Source: Chlorella sorokiniana (taxonomy: Eukaryota > Chlorophyta > Trebouxiophyceae > Chlorellales > Chlorellaceae). Taken from it: DNA of 64,000 bases. The notes under the pieces are model-generated. The model made no database searches. It had not been told where the DNA came from and saw only the letters and a list, made by a program, of their open reading frames with translations. Positions 13,428-23,306 of this stretch are shown piece after piece. Both the position numbers and the translations under genes were made by a program. Location: assembly GCA_025917655.1 (NCBI GenBank), contig CP084618.1:620001-684000 (forward strand), in the 5' to 3' direction. The number at the start of each line of letters is the position of its first letter. Positions within the stretch are counted from its first letter, which is position 1.

Positions 13428-15429
13428 CTGCAGGGGCAGAACAAGCAGGGGAAGAAAGGAACTGTGAGAGCAGAGGGAGGCAGCCAACGCGGGTGACCGC
13501 AGTCCTGCCAGCGCGCAGCCTGGCCCAATAATCTCAAAAGTTGCGCGGGGCCGGTTCACCAGCACAGACGCACCATCCATGCCAGCCCCCTCTCAACATG
13601 CCCCCCCTACAACAACACACACTCTCAACTCCCCTGCCCACCCCCTTGCCTGCTCAATGTCCTCGGCCATGATGAGCAGGGGGTAGCCGCCGCGGATGGC
13701 GCCCTCCAGGATGCCGATCATGTCGCGCGCGGTGGAGATCTTCTTGTCCACCAGCAGCAGCTTGCAGTTGTCGTACTCGGCCACCATGCGCTCCGGGTCG
13801 GTCACAAAGTAGGGGGAGACGTAGCCGCGGTCAAACTGCATGCCCTCCACCACGTGCAGGCTGTCCTCCGCCGTCTTGCTCTCCTCCATGGTCACCACGC
13901 CGGCGCGCCCCACCCGCATCATCGCGTCGCTGATCAGCTGGCCGATCTGCGAGAGGCGGCGGTGCGAGGGGGCAGCAGAGGAACAAGGCGTGACGCGCTT
14001 TCCAGTGCTGCTCCATGTTTGTTGCTGTGAAGGTGCGCAACAGCGAGCCTCGAGGGACCCTGCGCGACCTCGGTTCAGGGCCAGAGGCGCAGCAACACTG
14101 CTGCACTAGAGAGGTTGAATGTCTGCTACTCAAACTCAGCATCATGAACAATCAGCATAAAGAGCGTCTCCCACCTTCTCGTTGCCGCCTGCCGACACAG
14201 TGGCGACGTCCTTGAGCTCCTCGTCCGTCACCTCCTTGCTCAGCTTCTTGAGCTCGCCCACCAGGTGGTCCACCGTCTTGTCCATGCCGCGGATCAGCTG
14301 CAGGGCGGCCAGGGAAGGGGGCGGGCAAGGGGACGTGTTGTTAGGTGAGCAGAGCACCAGGTGGACTGGCTGGCAACGCCGCCAGAGCAACCAGCAGGCA
14401 TGGTAGGATACTTGCGAGACTATTGAGCCAAAGCAGTGGGGTACAACCGAAAGCAAAAGACAAGGCAAGGGGGCGGCTGCGGCACACCTGCACGGGGTTG
14501 GCGCCCGCCGCCACAATCTTCATGCCCTCGGCAATCATGGCGGCAGACAGGATGGTGGCGGTGGTGGTGCCGTCGCCCGCCAGGTCGTTGGTCTTGGCAG
14601 CGGCCTGCAGAGGGGCGGTGGGGAGGCACACAGGGGCGGCAGAGCCAGGCGTGAGCTGACGTAGACGGGGCAGCCTGGGGGCGACCGAGCGGCAGCACCT
14701 TTGCCGTAGGGCACAGCCGTCTGACGCGAGGGCCGCCATCCTGGAGGGGCTGCTGTGGCTGGGCGGTTGGGGCAGCGAAAGGCTGTCGCCCAGGCTGGCA
14801 GCCGTCTGTTGCGTGCTCTGCACCCAGCTGGCCGGCTTCTTCCGGAGTTCCGGAGGCGCACCTGGCGCACGAGCTTGGCGCCGATGTTCTCGACGGGATC
14901 CTCCAGCTCCACCTCGCGCGCCACCGTCACGCCGTCGTTCACGATCTTGGGGGAGCCGTACTTGGACTCCAGCACCACGTTGCGGCCCTTGGGGCCCAGC
15001 GTCACGCCCACCACGCTGGCCAGCTTGTCCACGCCCGCCTGCACAGCGGTCCGGGTGGTAGCGTCGGCGGGGTGAGACAAAGGGAGAGGGAAGAGAGGTG
15101 TGATCAGACGGAGGGCCGCAGGCAGGGGCTTGCCTGCATGCGCTTCAGGGCCTCGCCATTGGTGTTGAAGTGCAGCTGCTTGGCGGCCTGGGTGCGCACC
15201 ACGCCGCGGCGGCTGCGAGAGCCGCTGGCGGCTGCAGGCTTGGCGAGGGCGGCGGCGCCTGCAGCAGGCAAGGAGTGGGAGACGGTGTGGGCGACGCGCG
15301 GAGACGAACCGGACAAGCAGAGGAAGCGCGCACGGCCGGCACCGGGCCATGCACGCCGTCTTCCAGACTTTTCCGCCTGCGGCAATGCACCCACCGCCAA
15401 GAGTCTTGGCGCTGCTAGCCAGCTGGGGA
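11440..15429 (-). CDS. CPN60B: Chloroplast chaperonin 60 subunit beta
   Basis: Group I chaperonin that folds Rubisco large subunit and other stromal proteins as part of the Cpn60 tetradecamer. Transit exons (15402-15429 and 15134-15258) read [12 protein letters not shown] and [17 protein letters not shown], then the mature protein starts [17 protein letters not shown]. Diagnostic stretches: [111 protein letters not shown] and [10 protein letters not shown]. The end is taken at 11440 because that frame gives the chaperonin-like tail GAGMDMGGY; the frame entering the last exon misses it by one base near 11480. A second break (13360-13363) interrupts [19 protein letters not shown]. The intron at 15039-15133 has a GC donor. 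The first coding exon, upstream of 15429, is not resolved. Confidence 0.95.
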
Positions 15430-16107
15430 GCCCTGCAAACAAGATGAAAAGGCGCTGTCAGCTCATCTGGCTGCCGCAGGCTTGCTGGCCACCAACATGC
15501 ATGGGCGCGATGCAAATACGGCGCCTCCCGCAACCCTGCGACGCACATTGTCCACCAGTCCGATGAGTCTGAGCCGACACAAACACTTCGTGACGAGTGA
15601 CTACACGTGGGGCACAGGCGAGCCCCTCCTTTGCAGGGGGTGAGACAGCCAGGGTGGCACAGCACACAGCAGCTCTCTGGAAGCAAGCCCGCCCCGTGCA
15701 CTCACACCTCGAAGAGCGTTGGCAAATTCTAGCCACTCTGTTGATTCTGGGCGCAAGAGCACCTCAACTGGTCAGATCGATGCAAACGTGTCTTGAGGAG
15801 GGTCTGCTATTATATCTGATGTGGATGAACGTCGTCCAAAACACCGCAAATCATGGATCATCGTTGACAGCCGCAATGCAGTGGGGCTGCAGGGCTGTCG
15901 TGCAGCTATGCTGTTCAGTCAGCTGCGCTCCATCTTCTGTTGCTAGAGTGCAAGAGGAAGTTGGTGATGCCTTACAGAGCGTGGCAAAAGGAGCAAGGGA
16001 GAAGGGTTGAGCGTTTGCAAGAAATTCTGCCGGCACTGAAGCGGAGGCAGACGGTGCAGTGACAGCAACGAGGAGGTGGAAGTCGCTCTTCGAAGAAGAT
16101 AGCACGA
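15430..16107. other. Intergenic / unresolved CPN60B first exon
   Basis: Should contain the missing first exon and promoter of CPN60B and the 3' flank of TOC75. Acceptor TTTGCAG precedes the first visible CPN60B exon, but no ATG exon could be chosen among several candidates. Confidence 0.45.
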
Positions 16108-16126
16108 TCAGAAGCGCTCGCCGTAC
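16108..16126 (-). other. 19-nt terminal coding exon of TOC75
   Basis: Acceptor TTGTGATGCAG precedes GTACGGCGAGCGCTTCTGA. Spliced to the exon ending TTCCTTGG at 16268 (donor GTGAGC), it yields FLGYGERF and stop. Without this splice the protein would stop six residues early at 16264 and lack the terminal aromatic expected at the end of an Omp85 barrel. Confidence 0.8.
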
Positions 16127-19100
16127 CTGCATCACAAAGTTGAGCACAAGCTTGAATCAAGCTCACAAGATACGAAATCTAGTGTTCCCTGCACATGCGA
16201 ACTCCGCACCCCTCGAGCCACCAACCACCGCCCAGCACCAGGAGCACAGCGGCCGCGCCCCGCTCACCCAAGGAACGCGTGCCAGCTGCCGGCGTTGTTG
16301 TCCCGGATGGCCTCCGCCCGGATCGCGCCCACCTTGAGGCCCGCGCCGTAGCTGCTGCCCCGCCCCACGCGGCGGTAGTACTGCGTGGGGTTGCCGCGCA
16401 CCTCGGCCGAGGAGCCAAGGTCGCTGCCCGCCTCGGCAAACGCGTACAGCTGCTGCCCCAGCACCGGCACGCGCAGCTCCGCCGCAGCCTCGACGTACCG
16501 CCGGCACGCCGCCAGCTCGCCCACGTTGTAGCCGCGCACTGGGGGGGGGGGGGCGCACATAGCGGCGGTGGGCACGGTGCCAGTATATGCAGGACAGAGA
16601 CCAGAGTGACATGCAAGCACCAGTCCCAGCCACAGAGCACATCTGGGATACAAAACACAAAGCATAGATCCCCTATACACATGCACAAATGGACAAGCCA
16701 AGCCCAACTTCTTTCGCCGCTCACCCGAGAAGGGCCCCCCAGCAGGAAGGCGTCGTAGGCGGGCAGGTCGCCCAGCGTGTTGCCCAGCTTGGCGTGGGCC
16801 ACGAGCGTGATGGGGCGCGCTTGCCGCGCGGCCGGCTGAGCTGCAGGAAGCGCGTGGCCTGCGCCTCCATGCGGTTGAAGAAGGGGGCGCCGCTGCCGAT
16901 GCCCAGCCCTTGCTCCACCTGGGGGGGCAGGCGTGTATGTAGGCATGCATGGAATTTGTTTGTGGGTGGAGGGCATGAGTGTGACAAGCTTGGGGGCCGA
17001 AGAAGGCCGAGGCAAGAAGGCAGCAGCACGTGCGGCAGCATGCAGGCAACAGGAGAGTGCAACGGCCGCGCGTCAGCAAAGTTTTTGGGTTTGTTGCGTA
17101 GCTCACAGCGGCCTGGGCCTCGAGCACAAGCTGTGTGGTTCCTCATCCGCGGCGGCGCGCAGCATGCAGGCAGAGCGCGGGCCGAAAACCCGTGCACCCC
17201 CCCCGCCTCCACCCTTGTCTGGAGCGCTTCAAACATACACATCCAAATATACACAACGGCGCACCAACCACCCCTTGATCCACCCCTCGGGCTCACCGTG
17301 ACGATGTCCCGCGCGCCGACCTGCGCGCCGTTGACGAGGTAGGTCGTGTCGCGGGTGAGGGCGCCCTGGGCCGACAGCACGCGGTCCACGCCCGGTCTGC
17401 GGGTGGGAGAGGGATGCAGCAGGAAACGCAACCGCCAACATTGTTTGGGTTGGGTGCCACAAGCAGCATGACCAGTGAGTGTGGGGTGGCAGCGGTGGCT
17501 GGCACGCCACGCGACGCCTGGCTGGCAGCTGGCGTGATGAGGCCTCACCCGACAGGCCGGTGGGCGGGCCGTCCGCCACGTACTGGCCAAAGGGCGTGGT
17601 GCGCATGCCGCGCGTGCAGGGCGCGCCCGTCTCGTCGCGCGTGGTGATCTCCTGCGGGGGCATGGAAAGCCAGGAAAGCTCGGTCAAACAAACGACTCTC
17701 CCAACGGCACGCCCCACGCTGCCACCGTGCTTGCGCTGCAAGTCGGCGGTTGGCGCAGCTGCCGCGGCTCGCGCGCAGCCTTGTGGGCCGATCAGCCCGA
17801 GCAGGGCTCCAGTTGTTGTGGTGAGCAGCCCGTGTGGCGCACCTGGGCCACCAGCGCCAGCGTGCCCTTGGACGCGCGGCTGTACTGCTCCGTCACGCCG
17901 ACCTTGAGGCCCGTGCGATCCACCCACACCGCGGGCACCTCCTCGCCGCCGGGACCTGCAAGATGGGATCGAGGGGCTGCGAGTGCTCAGGAGGGAAGGG
18001 GGCAGGCGGCAGAGCCGCGGCCGCCTGCGCCGTGCGCTGGCACGCCAGCACAGCCAGTACCGTCTGCCCCGAACCGCCGTGCTCTCAGCCCCGCCGTGCC
18101 CTTAATCACCTGGGGTGAACACACCGCAGACCTTGCGCCCGTTGAACAGCGAGGCGGTGAGGCGGGTGCGCTTGGGGTCATCCAGGCCATACATGTATGG
18201 CTGCGGGCAGGCAGCAGGGGCAGCTTGCCGTTTGTTGTTGTCTCTAACAAAGCAGCCTGCTGCGTGGCACTTGCTGCGCTGCTGGGCCGGCAGCGCCCAG
18301 CAGGCTCCTCATCCCACTGTCTCTTCAGCCCGAATGCATAGCCTCGAGGCGAAGAGCGATCCCGCCGCCGCCCGCTGCAGCACTGCTCCCACCTGGCTGT
18401 ACTGCACACGGAAGGACAGGTCGTCGGCGGGCGCCAGGAAGTTCTTGGTGTTGATGCTGGCCGCCACGCTGGCGGCGTTGCCAAACAGGTTGCGGTTCTC
18501 GTAGGTGATGGTGCCGCCCGGCACGATGCTGACCAGGCCGGGCTTGCCGCTGTCGCCTGCCACACATGGGGGAGGTGCGCACGGCCCAAGGTGAGCCAAC
18601 ACGCCGCCCCGACGACAGCCAGCACACATAACAAAAACAGTTGTAGGCTAGAAACAGCCACGCAATCAGTCCGACCAGGGGTATGCTGTGGGGAGCAGCG
18701 TGTCACCTGGGGCAATGCCCCACTCCGCCTCCACATCGGCCGTCTGCGTCGGCTTCTCGCGCACCATCACCTCCACATCCACGCGCGAAGGGTCCTTCTC
18801 GTTCTGCCGCGGCAGGATCTGCAGCTCGAAGGGGAGGCGCAGCGAGAGTCGGTGGGCGTCGTGCACATCAGGGCCGGCATGGCATTGGGGCTAGCGGAGC
18901 AGGCACGCAACTTAGGTGAGTTCAACCGTGCGACGAGGTTGCTTCAACTATACAAACTGGCTGCTTCTCACACCCTGCACAACCCGGTGGTGCACCCAGC
19001 CACTCGGCCACCAACCTGCACGTTGTCAAACAGGTCCAGCGCAAACACGTTCTGCAGGGTCTTGCGCCCCTCGTTCATGTTGTACAGCGTGCCAATTTCT

Positions 19101-21194
19101 ACGGGGCAGTGCTTGAGGATGAAGGCGGGGGCAATCTTGCCGGGGTTCTTGGATGGGTTGCCCTCCTCGTCCACATGCACCTGCTCGTTGCACAGGCGGG
19201 GCCACAGGCAGCGGGGCACAGTGGGGCAGTGGGACAGCAACCTACACACGTAAGCGCTCTTGCGATGCACGCAGCCAACCCGCAGCGCAAAGCAACCGTG
19301 GGCACTCATGGGCTGGCGGTTTGATGCACTCAAATTGAGCGGACACATGCTGCTGCCAGCCAAGCGGCGCACCACGCTGATCTTGGCGGTGCGCCCCTCC
19401 ACGATGTGCGCCACCACGTCGCCGGTGGGCATGCCGGTGAAGTGGGAGATGTAGGAGAGGCCAAAGCCGCGGGAGGTGTACCTGCAGGCGTTCCGAGGGA
19501 TGAAAGCAGCATGATTAGGAGGTGGAAAGCCGGAATGCTGCCAGGCTTGATGTCAGGGATGGCCAGCCAGTCACCCAGCAAACAGAGCAAGCTCAAAGGA
19601 GCCATCATCATTTTGATTTGTCCGCCATCGGACAAATCAAAGGGAAGGAAAGTTGCGCACCAGCCCTCGACCATGTTCTTGATGACGGCCATGGTCTGCA
19701 TGGTGAAGGGCTGCCCCTTGTACTCCTGCAGCTTCGCCTGCACCGCCTGCACCACCGCCTTGGGCAGCACCTGGGCCCCCTCCACGTTGAAGGTCTGGAT
19801 CTCGGGGTAGCGCTTCTCCACAAAGTCAAACACCACCTGGCGACAAGGCGTACGCATGGGCAGGGCGTTTGGGCCTGTGCGGAGGCTCTAGGGACCCAAG
19901 CCTGCTGAGCCGCTCTGCTGTTGCCTGTTGAACTCTTCAGAAGACGTTGTCCGACCACCGACACATACCATTAAACAGGGAACTATCTACCAATGTATTC
20001 ACGGCGCACCTTGAACTTGCCCTTCTTCTGCGGCAGCACTCGCGCGTTGACGGACTCAAAGAGACCAGTCTGGTACAGCTGCTTAATGTCCTCACTCAGC
20101 TCGGCTCGCGAGCAGGTGAAGCCTGCAAGGGCAGCGGGGAGGGGCCCACCCAACAGCGTCTCATGCTGCTGCAGCCGCACACACGCCGCCTCAAACTGTG
20201 GGAGTAGCTTCGCTGGTAATTCGGCCAAGGTCCGCAGCATTCAATCATGTACACCAGCGTACAGCATCCAACCAGTTCAAAAGGCGCGACTCCTGCAAGC
20301 GTAGCGCGCTCACCGCGCTGGCAGTTGAGGCCGGCAAAGAGGTCCTCCTCCGAAGGGATGCCCTCGCCCACGGGCAGGCCCTCTGCGCGAATGTCGCCGC
20401 AGAAGAAACTGCCGTCGGCGCCCACCTCGGGCACCGGCTCGTCGTCGCCTGCAGCGCCGCCACACAGGGGAGGGTAGGGCGAGGTGGAACAGGGGCGTGC
20501 CGGCGCTTCAGCTGTGTCGCAGGTCTTTGCTGCTGAGGGCACGACAGCTCTTCGTCTCACCGTCCTCCTGCTCCTCGTTGTCCTCGTCATCATCCTCAGC
20601 GCCGTCGTCGTCGCCCTCCTCCTCTGACTCCTCCTCAGACTCCTCTGCAGGTCATGGGGAGATGCGGGTGGCTGCCTGGTCAACAAGCCAGCATCAATGC
20701 GGTGCTGTTCAGCTGCAGCCCGCCTCTGCTGGTTTCATCCTACTTGGCTTGATGTCACAAATAATGCAGCCCATGTAGGATAACTCACCCTCGCTTGCAT
20801 CCGCCACCACAAAAAGCTCGTGGGGGTTGGCGCTGCCGTCGCCGCCGCCGCCGCCGCTGCTGCTGCTGCCGCTGCCGCTGCCATTGCCGCCATCAAGGCA
20901 GAATGGTAGGCTGGCTGCTGCTGCTAGGCCAAAAGGCACCAAATGGCCTTGCTGCAGGTTGCCAAGAAGGCTGGAGAGGCTGCCTGCCACAGACTGCTGC
21001 TCCTCAGTCTCGTCGTGGTCGGGCTGGCGTTGTTCTGCAACTATGAGCGTGGCACATTGCTGCCTTTGCTGCTTCAGGGAAGTTTGCTGCTGCCGATAAA
21101 GGCCATGTCCAGCAGTCCGGCCGACTGGCGCACGTCTCGCAGTCAGGCCGTGCACCTGCCGGCCTTTCACTGCCGACAGAGAGCAGGTACGCAT
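16108..21194 (-). CDS. TOC75: Chloroplast outer-envelope import channel TOC75
   Basis: Omp85-family beta-barrel that forms the protein-conducting channel of the TOC complex. The N-terminus (MRTCSLSAVKGRQVHGLTAR...) is transit-like and is followed by SLLGNLQQGHLVPFGLAAAA and a polyglycine/Ser stretch, the bipartite targeting layout known for Toc75, then an acidic segment. POTRA-like repeats follow (LSEDIKQLYQTGLFESV; IQTFNVEGAQVLPKAVV; LKHCPVEIGTLYNMNEG). Barrel motifs include GLVSIVPGGTITYENRNLFG, EITTRDETGAPCTRG, DGPPTGLSG, GIGSGAPFFNR, GYNVGELAACRRYVE, GNPTQYYRRVGRGSSYG. The coding sequence finishes with a 19-nt exon (16108-16126) giving GYGERF, matching the family's C-terminal xRFGERF. One base appears missing at 16812-16815 between RFLQLSRPRGKRAP and ITLVAHAKLGN. 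An alternative start lies 18 nt upstream at 21212. Confidence 0.95.
16540..16553. repeat. Poly-G run in a TOC75 intron
   Basis: A run of about a dozen G on the plus strand just upstream of the acceptor of the exon encoding GYNVGELAA (a pyrimidine run on the coding strand). Confidence 0.8.
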
Positions 21195-21212
21195 CGAGTA
21201 ACGATGCCGCAA

Positions 21213-21662
21213 TAACCTCAGGGCCGAGAACTATCGATGGTGATGGATTCCTCACGCATGCACCTCTACAGCGCGCCGGGAGCTGCAATGTATCTGTCCT
21301 CGGCCCTATTATCCTTGATGGCTCGCGGGTTGGGAGTTATATCCAATGAAGTACGCGCGCCGTACGCATGTTTGGCAAGAGCTTCTCAGGGCCTGCATTC
21401 CGAAGTTTGGGCTGTCGCAACCAATTGACTGCTTCTGAAATCAAGTATACCAAAAGCCTCCTTCCCAGCGCCGCCTCCTTAGCTGTGCGAACACTGACGC
21501 CGGGGCAATCCTGCTGTTTTGATTGGTCATAAGACAATTGACATACCCACAGCTCTGCGCCAGCTAGCGCGCCGTCTCTGTGCGAAGTTGCTGCCGCCGC
21601 TCCACCAGCACCCTCACCACACCGGGCTCTTCTTGTGCGGCCCCTAGCATTTACAGACCGCC
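21213..21662. promoter_or_regulatory. Bidirectional promoter region, TOC75 / UTP11
   Basis: 450 bp between two divergent start codons. No coding segment was seen. It must hold both promoters and 5' UTRs; no TATA box or named element is claimed. Confidence 0.5.
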
Positions 21663-23101
21663 ATGTCGGCATCCTTGAGGAATGCCGCCAAGCGGAAGGA
21701 GCACAAGGAGCGAGCGCAGCCGTAAGTGTTCCTTCAACCCTCCTGCCTTGGCGCGGCTGGCGTCTTGCCACCCCTCTTGCGTCGCCGCCGGCAGAGGGAA
21801 GCGCGTGTCCTGATGCGCGGCTTCGTGTTGCCGCAGAGCTGCGCGCCGCAAGGTGGGTCTGCTGGAGAAGCACAAGGACTATGTGCTGCGCGCCAAGGAC
21901 TTCCACAAGAAGGAGGCAACCATCAAGGTGAGCCGCGCAGCGGTCGGCTGTCGGGCACACAACAGGCGGGCGCCTGAGCTGCAGCACCTGGGGCAGCCAG
22001 CAAGGGAGCGGCGTGATCGGTCAGGCACACCAGAATTGATGCACCCGGCATCTTAGCCAGTTGCAATGTTCTGTCCCCTCCCCCCCCGCCGCCTATGTTT
22101 GCTTTGTTTGTTTTGTTTGCTTGGTTGGTTGAGTGGAGACTCAACCTGTTCCTCCACCCTCCTCATGCTCCACGCAGCAACTGCGGCGCAAGGCGGAGGA
22201 GCGCAACCCCGACGAGTTCTACTTTGGCATGGAGACGGCGCGCACGGCGGGCGGCGTGCACATCCAGCGCAGCACCGAGGCCAACAAGTACAGCCAGGAG
22301 GAGCTGCGGCTGATGAGGACGCAGGACGTTGGCTACCTCACGCTCAAGGCGCAGGCGGAGGCCAAGGTGCGCGCTCGCCGCGCCGCACGCTGCTGCCTGC
22401 TCAGCAAAGTGCTGGGTGGAGGCGCAGGAAGGGGTGCTTCCTTGCCACGCCCGCACGTGGTTGGTCCGGTGTGTGCTGGCATTCGGCTGCCCTGCTGTTG
22501 CACAGCCTTGGTCACGAGTGGTCTGCGCGAGCGGCGTTGTGTGCGTACCCGCGCAGAAAGCGGAGCGCATGCAGCAGTCGCTGCACCTCATCGGCGCGCC
22601 CCAGACCAACCAGCACGTTGTGTTTGTTGATGACGAGGAGGAGGCGGAGCGTTTCGACCCCGCCCGCCACTTTGACACCGCCCCAGAGCTGCTCGACCGC
22701 TCGTACAACCGGCCGCGCCTGTCTCAGCTGGCAGACGGGCAGACGGTCACTGGCGGGGGGAGGCAGCAGCGGCAGCCGCGCGAGTGGAAAAGTGAGCGGG
22801 GGCTGCGCTTGTGGTCGTTTGCAGGCTGAGATGCTGCGTTTGCGGGCTGCTCGATCCAGCACAAGTCCCACACAATCAACGAGTGCTGTTTCTGCTGCGC
22901 GATCCACGGCTGCAGGAAACGAGCAGGGGCGTACCGAGAGCTGCTGGAGCGGCAGCAGCGGCAGCAGAAGCTGGGGCGCTGGCGCAGCAGCTGGCGTACA
23001 GCAAGCAGCTGATGGGCAAGGGGCGGAAGCGCAAGCTCCGGCCCGAGGAGGCTGGCGGGCAGACTGGCGTGTTCCGTTGGAAGGCTGAGCGGAAGCGGTA
23101 G
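21663..23101 (+). CDS. UTP11: U3 snoRNA-associated protein UTP11
   Basis: Small-subunit processome component needed for pre-18S rRNA processing in the nucleolus. Exons: MSASLRNAAKRKEHKERAQP (21663-21722, donor GTAAGT), RKVGLLEKHKDYVLRAKDFH, KAEERNPDEFYFGMETART with YLTLKAQAEAK, KAERMQQSLHLIGAPQTNQH with VVFVDDEEEAERFDPARHF, and a last exon AYRELLERQQRQQKLG followed by QQLAYSKQLMGKGRKRKL and a basic end. The N-terminal RNAAKRKEHKER and the E-R-x-Q-P-x2-R-x2-x-G-LLEKHKDY pattern are family hallmarks. A single base is missing at 22973-22976, after QQKLG; the following frame continues to the stop at 23101. The gene is convergent with TAF1. Confidence 0.95.
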
Positions 23102-23148
23102 CGACAAGCCATGTGGCCCATCTACGATCCATGATGCTTGATGCAGTG

Positions 23149-23153
23149 TTACA
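23149..23153 (-). terminator. Putative poly(A) signal TGTAA for TAF1
   Basis: TTACA on the plus strand, about 155 bp beyond the TAF1 stop, and on the UTP11 side of UTP11's own signal. Confidence 0.45.
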
Positions 23154-23221
23154 AGTGTGACTGATGTTATGAAGTCAATGTCGGTAGGGAACATGAAACA
23201 ATGTTGAAGCCAAGTTGCATA

Positions 23222-23226
23222 TGTAA
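23222..23226 (+). terminator. Putative poly(A) signal TGTAA for UTP11
   Basis: TGTAA about 120 bp after the UTP11 stop, beyond the TAF1 signal at 23149, so the two transcripts should overlap at their 3' ends. Confidence 0.5.
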
Positions 23227-23306
23227 ACCTGAATGGCTGGCTATGAAGCCACATCAGAATGGTCCAGGCTGGAACGTCTGCAACAACGTGAGGAGGGGTG
23301 CTTGAT

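Noticed and set aside
14535-15701. Minus-strand ORF of 388 codons read as one continuous exon
   Set aside because: It reads through CPN60B introns; only the segment around 14880-15038 is real chaperonin sequence.
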